DNA of 9,074 bases. Source: JBJEDU01 sp051872395 (GTDB lineage Bacteria; Bacillota_I; Bacilli_A; RFN20; CAG-826). This document shows positions 1 through 8,000 of the stretch, piece by piece. The DNA lies in the NCBI GenBank assembly GCA_051872395.1, contig JBJEDU010000014.1, forward strand, positions 1 to 9,074, written 5' to 3'. Each line of letters opens with the position of its first letter. Position 1 is the stretch's first letter. The notes under the pieces are model-generated. The model worked only from the letters and a program-made list of their open reading frames with translations, was not told the DNA's origin and ran no database searches. The translations under genes were made by a program, and so were the position numbers.

Positions 1-1000
1 CCATCATATCCACTCCACCCATTGGGTAATAATCAGCACCGCCAGAATTCGCATCATATGAATAATAATCAGGTAAACCTAAAATATGACCAAATTCATG
101 GATTAATGTATGACAATCTAACGCTACTGTGCCATTAGCTTTTTCTTCTTCAGTCCATTCATGATGAACTTCGTTTTCATCATAATAGCCAGCTTCATAG
201 AATGTTTCGATGGAAGTCCAGAAATATCCATAAAAAGCCGGATTAGCGACTGTACCAAAAGCGCCTGGTCTAACAGATGTATATGCCCAATATAAGTCAT
301 TATCAACATATTTGCCACCAACAGTAACACGTGGAGGGCAAGAATAAATCATAATTAAGGCATCAACATAACCATCATTATTCGCATCAAAATCTTTTAA
401 ATTGAGAGGAACAGTATCATGAGTGGTCATATATTCTGTTGGATTGGTTTTATATGCTTCATATTCGTTACGCATATATTCTTGAATATCAGCAGTAAGT
501 TGAAGTGTCGCACCTGATTTTCCACCACTATATTTAGAAAATTCAGTAACACTCATACCAGTGTGATACCACTCAGCGACTGAACCAGTAATATTGGCCA
601 TTCCTAAGCTACTTTCATAATAATAAGATTTTAAAGAATCTGAATATAAGGAATCGACTTCAGGATCACCGAAATGGGCAATTTCAATTTGATGTTTTGC
701 ATTATCAGCGCCACCTGGTAAAGAAGAAGCAGGATAATCAGTAAAATCAATTGGAACAACCAAAACATTAACATCAGTGACTGCACGATATGTGTCAATT
801 TCACCTTCGCTATTTTCTTCAGTTTCTACAGTGTAGGAAAGAGTTTTTCTTCCATCACCTTTGATACCGAGAGTGTAAAAATCATTAATATATTCACTAC
901 GATATACTTTCGTTGGAACATAATTTGATTGGTTACATGATGTTAATGAGAAGGCAAAAATTGATAATAATGTGGTTACAAATAGAAATCTTTTTTTCAT
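1..1000 (-). CDS. Predicted secreted lipoprotein metalloprotease, M6 (immune inhibitor A-like) family, C-terminus cut off by window edge
   Basis: Translating from the ATG at 1000 gives 333 residues that run off the window edge. The N-terminus is a lipoprotein signal: basic MKKR, a hydrophobic stretch, then lipobox LTSC with Cys22 as the predicted lipidated residue, so the mature protein should be anchored outside the membrane. Residues 301-311 read HEFGHILGLPD: His301 and His305 bind zinc, Glu302 is the catalytic base, and Asp311 sits at the third-ligand position of HExxHxxGxxD. GGVDMM at 328-333 resembles the conserved region carrying the Met-turn in M6 proteases. Residues 205-213 (DANNDGYVD) form an EF-hand-like calcium loop, common in this family. 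The start is backed by an AGGAG six bases upstream. The substrate is unknown. Family assignment rests on motifs; the specific role (nutrient or host-protein degradation) would be inference. The gene lies 140 bp downstream of rpoC on the same strand, probably as a separate unit. Confidence 0.88.
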   Translation of the reverse strand, partial: MKKRFLFVTTLLSIFAFSLTSCNQSNYVPTKVYRSEYINDFYTLGIKGDGRKTLSYTVETEENSEGEIDTYRAVTDVNVLVVPIDFTDYPASSLPGGADNAKHQIEIAHFGDPEVDSLYSDSLKSYYYESSLGMANITGSVAEWYHTGMSVTEFSKYSGGKSGATLQLTADIQEYMRNEYEAYKTNPTEYMTTHDTVPLNLKDFDANNDGYVDALIMIYSCPPRVTVGGKYVDNDLYWAYTSVRPGAFGTVANPAFYGYFWTSIETFYEAGYYDENEVHHEWTEEEKANGTVALDCHTLIHEFGHILGLPDYYSYDANSGGADYYPMGGVDMM

Positions 1001-1006
1001 ATCAAT

Positions 1007-1011
1007 CTCCT
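1007..1011 (-). promoter_or_regulatory. Ribosome binding site of the M6-like protease gene
   Basis: On the minus strand AGGAG lies six bases before the ATG at 1000. It fixes the start of the lipoprotein, and the resulting N-terminus is a well-formed lipoprotein signal peptide, which supports the choice independently. Confidence 0.8.
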
Positions 1012-1015
1012 AACT

Positions 1016-1034
1016 AAGTTAACAATATTAACTT
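1016..1034 (-). other. Small AT-rich inverted repeat just upstream of the protease RBS
   Basis: AAGTTAA (1016-1022) and TTAACTT (1028-1034) are perfect 7-bp inverted arms around a 5-base loop. In the transcript of the protease gene the hairpin would end four bases before the AGGAG. It is weak (one G-C pair in seven) and may be chance in AT-rich DNA, or an operator or leader structure affecting ribosome access. The sequence does not decide between these. Confidence 0.3.
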
Positions 1035-1078
1035 TTCAAACTTTTATGGATGAGTCTGATAACCGATTTTTAGATTTA

Positions 1079-1118
1079 ACGAACTACATTTCGCCCTTAA
1101 AAGCGATTTGTAGTTCGT
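1079..1118 (-). terminator. Interrupted hairpin after rpoC, candidate transcription terminator without a clear U-tract
   Basis: The arms ACGAACTACA (1079-1088) and TGTAGTTCGT (1109-1118) pair perfectly over 10 bp. A symmetric 2x2 mismatch follows, then four more pairs (TCGC 1091-1094 with GCGA 1103-1106), closing on an 8-base loop. The structure sits 22 bases beyond the rpoC stop, the expected place for the end of the rpoBC transcript. However, the bases after the stem on the minus strand (TAAATCTAAAAA) are not a run of T, and the plus-strand side is only mixed A/T. It could be an atypical intrinsic terminator, an mRNA 3'-end-stabilising or processing hairpin, or a protein-binding palindrome. 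Besides this and the small repeat nearby I see no gene in the 140-bp gap and no convincing -35/-10 pair. Confidence 0.45.
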
Positions 1119-1140
1119 ATATATCTATATTATTGAATGA

Positions 1141-4100
1141 TTAATTATCTTTTTCGATAGAATTTTGTAAAATCTTTTCGTGAATTTCATTAATGACACG
1201 ATCATGTTCTTCAACATAACGATCACTAACTTCTTTCATCGTTTCAGTAACTGAGAAGTTTTCAATAATTTTTTCTTCTTCAGCTTCACTTAATAATCCA
1301 CGTCCAGCTGGAATTAATCGACCAGTAATGACGTTTTCTTTTAAGCCATGTAAATAATCAGTCTTTCCTTTAATAGCAGCATCTGTTAAAACTCTTGTCG
1401 TTTCTTGGAATGATGCGGCAGAGAGGAATGAATCAGTTTCAAGAGCGGCCTTTGTAATACCTAAAATAATTGGGGCAAAGACAGCAGGATGTTGACCATT
1501 TAACAAGGCTTTTTCGTTTTCGTTAGTGAAGTTATTCAAGCTGACTCTCGTTCCTGGAATGAGGTTAGTGTCACCAGCATTAATAACTTGAACTTTTCTA
1601 AGCATTTGTCTAACGATAACTTCAATATGCTTGTCAGAAATAGAAATATCTTGAGAAGAATAAACTTTTTGAACTTCTTTCAAAATGTATTTTTCAACCG
1701 CATTGACATCACTGACCGCTAATAACTCTTTTGGAGAAATCGCACCTTCAGTAATCTTGCCACCATTTTTGACAACATCACCTTTTTTAACTCTAAGTCT
1801 TGCGCCATATGGAGTAACAAATTGAAGCGATTCAATATCGTTAGTGACAGTCACGGTATAAATACCATTCTTTTCTTCAATATCGCTAACAGTACCACTG
1901 ATGGAAGAAATGACCGCTTTACCTTTAGGATTACGAGCTTCAAATAATTCTTGAACACGAGGTAAACCTTGAGTAATATCGCTACCAGCAACACCACCAG
2001 TATGGAAAGTTCTCATCGTTAATTGTGTACCAGGTTCACCGATTGATTGAGCAGCCATAATACCAACTGCTTCACCAACGTGAATTTCTCTACCAGTCGC
2101 TAAGCAACGACCGTAGCAGTGGACACAGACACCATCTTTGGTTTCACAACCAAATAACGATCTAATAACGACTCGTTTAATACCAGCATCAACGATACGT
2201 TTCGCATCTTCTTCTTCAATCATCGTATTGCCTTTAACGAGTACTTCGCCAGTCTTTGGATCGACGATATCATTTAAAGCATAACGACCTACTAAACGGT
2301 TATAAAGTTTAACGATGACAGTGTTACGAGAAGAATCGATAATATCGCTCACTTCAAATCCTTGGTGAGTTCCACAGTCAACTTCTCTGACGATAACATC
2401 TTGGCTAACATCCACTAATCTTCTAGTTAAATAACCTGAGTCAGCGGTTTTAAGCGCGGTATCAGCACCACCCTTACGAGCACCATGGGTAGCAATGAAG
2501 AATTCAGAAACGGTTAAACCTTCACGGAAACATGATTTAATTGGTAATTCAATGGTTCCACCAGTAGTGTTACCCATAAGACCACGCATACCGGCTAATT
2601 GACGAATGTTAGAAATATTACCACGAGCACCACTATCACTCATCATGAATATTGGGTTGCGTTTATCTCTAGCAAATTGTTCTTGTAAGTTTGAGGTAAC
2701 ATTATCAGTCACTGCAGTCCAGACATCACAAACTTGTTTATGTCTTTCTTCTTCAGTCAATAATCCCATGTCATAAGATTCATTGATGAAGTTGACTTCT
2801 TTGTCACCTTGTTTTAATAATTCTTCTTTACCTTCAACAATCTTGATATCCGCTAAAGAGACGGTAAATCCAGCAACTGTTGAATATTTAAATCCTTGGT
2901 CTTTCATCTTATCGAGAACCGCGGATGTTTTAGGATTTCCTAAACGATCATATCTTTGGAAAATTTCGTTAATGATCTTTCCTAATGGTTTCTTACCAAA
3001 TGGATTGAGTGTTTTTCTTGAAGCAAACTCTTCTTTGATATTCGTTCCTTTTGGTACGAAATATTGTGGAAGGTCATGTTGTAAATTTTCTTCGCTCGTA
3101 TCGTTTAAATATGGGAAGTCACTTGGGAAAATGAGGTTGAATATTACTTTACCAACAGTAGTTAATAAGTAAGATTCATTCATTTCCTTGGTGAATGTTT
3201 TCTTTAATAAAGCTTTACCAAATATAGCAATTCTGTTTTGTAAATGAATTTGCTTGGTTTGATAAGCTAATAAGACATCATCAACACTTCTAAATACTTT
3301 TCCTTCACTTGCTGCATATAATTCATATCTTTCTGCTTCTTCGATATCGTTTGCAGCGCGTAATTTACTAGCTTTAGCTAAGAATTCTTCTTTGGTTGAT
3401 TCGGTTGTTAAGTAATAATTACCTAAAACCATGTCTTGTGATGGAGTAGCAATAGGTGCACCATCTTTTGGACCTAAGATGTTATTGCTCGCAAGCATTA
3501 AGTGTAAAGCTTCTTCTTGCGCTTCTTTACCAAGTGGAACGTGAACCGCCATTTGGTCACCATCGAAGTCAGCGTTAAATCCAGTACAAACTAATGGGTG
3601 TAATCTAATAGCACGACCATCAACTAATTTTGGTTGGAACGCTTGAATACCTAAACGGTGAAGCGTTGGAGCGCGGTTTAATAATACTGGGTGTTTGCCA
3701 ATGATATCTTCGACGATATCGAAGACACATTCATCGTATCTATCGATGATTTTATCCGCTTGTTTATGAGCGTTGGCTTTACCAGATTTTAATAATTCAC
3801 AGGCGATAAATGGTCTTAATAATTGAATGGCCATTTCACGTGGTAAACCACATTCATACATTTTTAATGTTGGTCCAACAGCGATAACGGAACGACCAGA
3901 ATAGTCAACACGTTTACCTAACAAGTTTTGTCTGAAACGACCTTGTTTACCTTTAAGTGAACTACTTAAGCTCTTAAGTGGACGTCCACCTGGACCTTGA
4001 ACTGGTTTATTTCTTCTTCCATTATCAATCAAAGCATCAACCGCTTCTTGGAGCATACGTTTTTCGTTATTGAGAATAACTTCTGGAGAATTGACATCGA

Positions 4101-5067
4101 TAAGTCTTTTTAAACGATTGTTACGAGAAATTACTCGACGATATAAATCGTTTAAATCAGATGTCGCAAATCGACCACCATCGAGTTGAAGCATTGGTCT
4201 TAAATCTGGTGGAATGACCGGAATTACATCGAGAACCATCCATTCAGGTTTATTATTAGAATTTCTAAATGATTCAATAACTTCTAGTCTCTTAGTGAGT
4301 TTTTGACGAACTTGTTCGCTACTCTCTTTGATTTTCTTGGTAATTTCTTTAGATTCTTCATCTAATCTAGAGCCGATATTTTCTAATAATTTCTTAATAG
4401 CAGCGGCCCCTGCAGAAAATTCAACACCAGCGAATTTAGTAATGTAATTCGCGTTGGTTTGGAAGTCAAAGACTTCACCAACATTTTTCAAACGAGTGAT
4501 TAAAGCTTCACCTTCGACGTATTCTTCAGAACCTAATAAGACTCCAAATTTCTCGCTGTCAGATAAAATTTCTTCAATCGCTGGAATGAATACTTCACGA
4601 CCATTCTTTTCGTTGATGAATTCGGCATATGTCAACTTCGTAGATTTACCAGCATTCAAAACGATATGAGCGTTATAATAAGCAACTTCCTCTAATTGTT
4701 TTGGGGAGGCATCAAGAAGTAAACCAATGCGTGAAGGAATACCTTTCAAATACCAAATGTGAGTACATGGAGAAGCGAGTTCAATATGACCCATACGTTC
4801 TCTTCTAACTTCTTTAGAAGTAACTTCGACTCCACATTTATCACAAATTTTTCCTGCATATCGAATTTTTTTACATTTTCCACAATTACATTCATAATCT
4901 TTTGCAGGACCGAAGATTTTTTCACAGTTCAAACCATCTTTTTCTGGTTTTTGTGAACGATAGTTAATTGTTTCAGATTTGGTTACTTCACCATGAGACC
5001 ATTCTCTAATGGTTTCAGGGGAGGCGAGTCCAACTTGAATCGCCGATAATTTTTTAATGTCAAACAT
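1141..5067 (-). CDS. rpoC: DNA-directed RNA polymerase subunit beta'
   Basis: This is the beta' subunit, which carries the catalytic magnesium site of RNA polymerase; it is complete at 1308 residues. Visible in order: N-terminal zinc-binding domain with Cys60, Cys62, Cys75 and Cys78; clamp-helix region binding sigma around 313-351 (RNNRLKRL, NEKRMLQEAVDAL); switch/rudder segment near 375-398; the active-site motif NADFDGDQ at 498-505 with Asp500, Asp502 and Asp504 holding Mg2+; funnel/secondary channel region with MMSDSGARGN near 808-817; bridge helix around 847-884; second zinc site Cys898, Cys974, Cys981, Cys984; trigger loop segment near 1004-1025 ending FHTGG. It is about 100 residues longer than B. 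subtilis beta' as I remember it, in the Mollicutes range. Trp codons are TGG, so the standard code applies. The start has a near-consensus AGGAGGTG 7 bases upstream. It lies 13 bp after rpoB and ends in TAA. Residue 65 is Cys where most relatives have Tyr, and residue 84 is Ser (see findings). Confidence 0.99.
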   Translation of the reverse strand: MFDIKKLSAIQVGLASPETIREWSHGEVTKSETINYRSQKPEKDGLNCEKIFGPAKDYECNCGKCKKIRYAGKICDKCGVEVTSKEVRRERMGHIELASPCTHIWYLKGIPSRIGLLLDASPKQLEEVAYYNAHIVLNAGKSTKLTYAEFINEKNGREVFIPAIEEILSDSEKFGVLLGSEEYVEGEALITRLKNVGEVFDFQTNANYITKFAGVEFSAGAAAIKKLLENIGSRLDEESKEITKKIKESSEQVRQKLTKRLEVIESFRNSNNKPEWMVLDVIPVIPPDLRPMLQLDGGRFATSDLNDLYRRVISRNNRLKRLIDVNSPEVILNNEKRMLQEAVDALIDNGRRNKPVQGPGGRPLKSLSSSLKGKQGRFRQNLLGKRVDYSGRSVIAVGPTLKMYECGLPREMAIQLLRPFIACELLKSGKANAHKQADKIIDRYDECVFDIVEDIIGKHPVLLNRAPTLHRLGIQAFQPKLVDGRAIRLHPLVCTGFNADFDGDQMAVHVPLGKEAQEEALHLMLASNNILGPKDGAPIATPSQDMVLGNYYLTTESTKEEFLAKASKLRAANDIEEAERYELYAASEGKVFRSVDDVLLAYQTKQIHLQNRIAIFGKALLKKTFTKEMNESYLLTTVGKVIFNLIFPSDFPYLNDTSEENLQHDLPQYFVPKGTNIKEEFASRKTLNPFGKKPLGKIINEIFQRYDRLGNPKTSAVLDKMKDQGFKYSTVAGFTVSLADIKIVEGKEELLKQGDKEVNFINESYDMGLLTEEERHKQVCDVWTAVTDNVTSNLQEQFARDKRNPIFMMSDSGARGNISNIRQLAGMRGLMGNTTGGTIELPIKSCFREGLTVSEFFIATHGARKGGADTALKTADSGYLTRRLVDVSQDVIVREVDCGTHQGFEVSDIIDSSRNTVIVKLYNRLVGRYALNDIVDPKTGEVLVKGNTMIEEEDAKRIVDAGIKRVVIRSLFGCETKDGVCVHCYGRCLATGREIHVGEAVGIMAAQSIGEPGTQLTMRTFHTGGVAGSDITQGLPRVQELFEARNPKGKAVISSISGTVSDIEEKNGIYTVTVTNDIESLQFVTPYGARLRVKKGDVVKNGGKITEGAISPKELLAVSDVNAVEKYILKEVQKVYSSQDISISDKHIEVIVRQMLRKVQVINAGDTNLIPGTRVSLNNFTNENEKALLNGQHPAVFAPIILGITKAALETDSFLSAASFQETTRVLTDAAIKGKTDYLHGLKENVITGRLIPAGRGLLSEAEEEKIIENFSVTETMKEVSDRYVEEHDRVINEIHEKILQNSIEKDN

Positions 5068-5074
5068 CGTGATT

Positions 5075-5082
5075 CACCTCCT
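5075..5082 (-). promoter_or_regulatory. rpoC ribosome binding site, overlapping the rpoB stop codon
   Basis: AGGAGGTG on the minus strand is an almost full match to the anti-Shine-Dalgarno complement and lies 7 bases before the rpoC ATG at 5067. Its first two bases are the last two bases of the rpoB TAG (5081-5083), so ribosomes terminating on rpoB sit on the rpoC start region. This favours translational coupling and matched beta/beta' output (inference). Confidence 0.9.
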
Positions 5083-8000
5083 ATTTATCAATATCATCGA
5101 AACCGGAAAATACATTGATATCCGTTTCTGATACTGTTCGACTTTCATCTTCGCCAGTTAAATGACGAATAGATTCATTAGTCTTTCTTTCTTCTTTGTC
5201 TTGTTCTCTTGCTAAAGCATCCATATCGATGAGATTACCTTCATCATCGTAAAGTTTGACATCAAGAGCGAGAGATTTTAATTCTTTGACAAGAACTTTA
5301 AAGGCTTCTGGAATACCTGGTTTTGGTAATTCATGACCTTTAATGATGGCTTCGTAAGTTTTTCTTCTACCGACACGATCATCAGATTTAACAGTGATGA
5401 TTTCTTGTAAAATGTGGGCAGCGCCATAAGCTTCAAGAGCCCAAACTTCCATTTCACCAAATCTTTGACCACCATTTTGTGCTTTACCACCTAAAGGTTG
5501 TTGTGTAACGAGTGAATATGGACCAGTCGCTCTAGCGTGAAGTTTATCATCGACCATGTGAACAAGTTTAATCATATACATGACACCAACATTGATTCTT
5601 TCGTCGAATCTTTCACCTGTACGACCATCATATAAGATAGTTTTACCATCGCTATCCATTCCAGCTTGTTTCATTAAATCGAATATTTCTTCATTAGTGA
5701 TACCATCAAATACTGGAGTGGCTAAACGATAACCTAATTTTTTCAAAGCCATACCGAGATGGACTTCAAGAATTTGACCAATATTCATACGAGATGGAAC
5801 GCCTAATGGGTTGAGTAAGATATCAACAGGAGTGCCATCTGGTAAGAAAGGCATATCAGCTTCTGGTAAAATACGGGAAATAACACCTTTATTACCATGT
5901 CGACCAGACATTTTATCACCTTCAGAAATTTTACGTTTTTGAACGATGTAAACTCTGACAACTTCGTTGACCCCTGGCGCTAATTCGTTATCTTTAGATT
6001 TTGGTTCTCTTTTGACAACCTTGACATCTAAGACAATACCAGCACCACCATGTGGGACACGAAGTGAAGCATCTTTTCCTTCATTGGCTTTATCGCCGAA
6101 GATGGACATTAATAATTTATCTTCAGCGCTTGGTTCAGTCGCACCACGAGGAGTGACTTTACCAACTAAGATATCTCCTTCTTTAACTTCGCTTCCTGGA
6201 ACGATAATACCTCTTTCATCGAGGTGTGCTTTCGCTTCTAGGGAAACGTTAGGGATATCCGCGGTGATTTCTTCATCACCTAATTTTGGAATAGAACGAC
6301 ATTCTAATTCATATTTTTCAATATGAATAGTGGTATATACATCATCTTTAACTAATCTTTCTGACATGATGACAGCGTCTTCATAGTTATAACCATTCCA
6401 AGTCATGAAAGCGATAGTAACATTTTGTCCTAACGCTAAGTCACCATTTTGCATAGCAGGACCATCCGCGATGATATCACCACGTTTAACAAATTGGCCA
6501 ACTTTCACAATGGATGTTTGATTGATACAAGTACCTTGGTTGCTTCTTTCAAATTTTTGTAAACGATATGTTTTAGTTTCATGTGTTTCACTGCTGACAA
6601 CATCAATTCGACGAGAATCAGAATATGAAACGACACCATCTTCGCTGGCGACTACTGCTAAACCAGAATCGCGAGCGATTTGATGTTCAATACCAGTTCC
6701 AACAAGTGGAGCGGTTGGTTTTAATAAAGGCAAGGCTTGACGTTGCATGTTCGCACCCATAAGAGCACGAGTGGTATCGTCATTTTCAAGGAATGGAATA
6801 CAAGCAGTCGCCACTGAAACAATTTGTTTTGGGCTGACATCGACAAAGTCGATATCTTCTTTACTCGCCATAACGTTTTCACCTTTATGACGGCAAACGA
6901 CGAATTCATCTAAAATTTCGCCATCTTCACTCAAATTAACGTTCGCTTCAGCGATGACAAAATCCCATTCTTGGTCAGCACTTAAATATTCAGAATCTTC
7001 TGCAGCATTTAAGATGTAGACATGGGTTTTACCTTCATCATCTGTAATCTTTTTAACATTACGATATGGAGTTTCAATAAATCCATATTTATTAATTTTG
7101 GCATAGCTCGCTAAGTTGTTGATTAATCCAATATTTTGTCCTTCAGGTGTTTCAATTGGACAAATTCTTCCATAGTGAGAAACGTGAACGTCACGAACTT
7201 CGTTTGAAGCACGATCACGAGAAATACCACCAGGACCTAAAGCGGATAATCTTCTCTTGTTAGTAAGTTCCGCTAATGGGTTAGTTTGATCCATGAATTG
7301 TGATAATTGGCTGGATGCAAAGAATTCACGAATTGAAGCTGTGAGTGGACGTGGATTAATAAGTTGTTTCAACTTAACGTTTCCAATATCAGAAGTTGAC
7401 ATCTTTTGTTGGACGGTTTTAACCATCTTAGCAAGACCGAGACGGAATTGATTTTGAATGAGTTCACCAACACAACGAATACGTCTATTACCTAAATGGT
7501 CAATATCATCGGTATCGCCAAATCCATCGATAATATTGAGGAAATATGAGAATAGAGCAAAGATATCACTCATAGTCACATAATTAACAGTGGAATGTAA
7601 GTCAGTACCAATAACATGGGAAACTACTTCTTTTTTGTCATTATTATAGACTTTAACTGAGTTAACTGTGCTATGGTCATCTAAATCTTTGTTGACAGGG
7701 ACCACTAATAAGTGAGCGCCTTTTTCAAAGAATTCTTCATTTTTTAATTGTTCAACTTCTTCTAAAGTGAGTTTGTGTCCTTTTTTATATTTAAGTTCGC
7801 CATCTACAGAAATTAAATTTTCGGCTAAAACGCGATCGACTAAACGATCATAAATATTTAATTTCTTAATATATTTGAATCTTCCTGCTCGACCTAAATC
7901 ATATCTTTTAGCGTCGAAGAATTTTTGCACTAAGAAAGAATTGATACCATCACTTGTCACTGGTTCACCTGGTTTCATCTTTCTAAAGATGTCCACTAAA

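Noticed and set aside
124..330. Minus-strand open frame of 68 codons near the left edge
   Set aside because: Out-of-frame shadow of the M6-like protease, whose true frame carries the lipobox and HEFGH motif.
1011..1039. Possible promoter for the protease gene (TTGAAA at 1034-1039 on the minus strand)
   Set aside because: At 17-base spacing the -10 would be TAGTTA, a poor match, and it would lie on top of the RBS. No better -35/-10 pair was found in the gap.
2783..3172. Plus-strand open frame of 129 codons within rpoC
   Set aside because: It lies wholly antisense to conserved rpoC sequence, has no recognisable domain and is a by-product of rpoC codon use.
5967..6326. Plus-strand open frame of 119 codons within rpoB
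   Set aside because: Antisense to the conserved beta region; low-complexity Ser/Pro-rich translation with no family resemblance.
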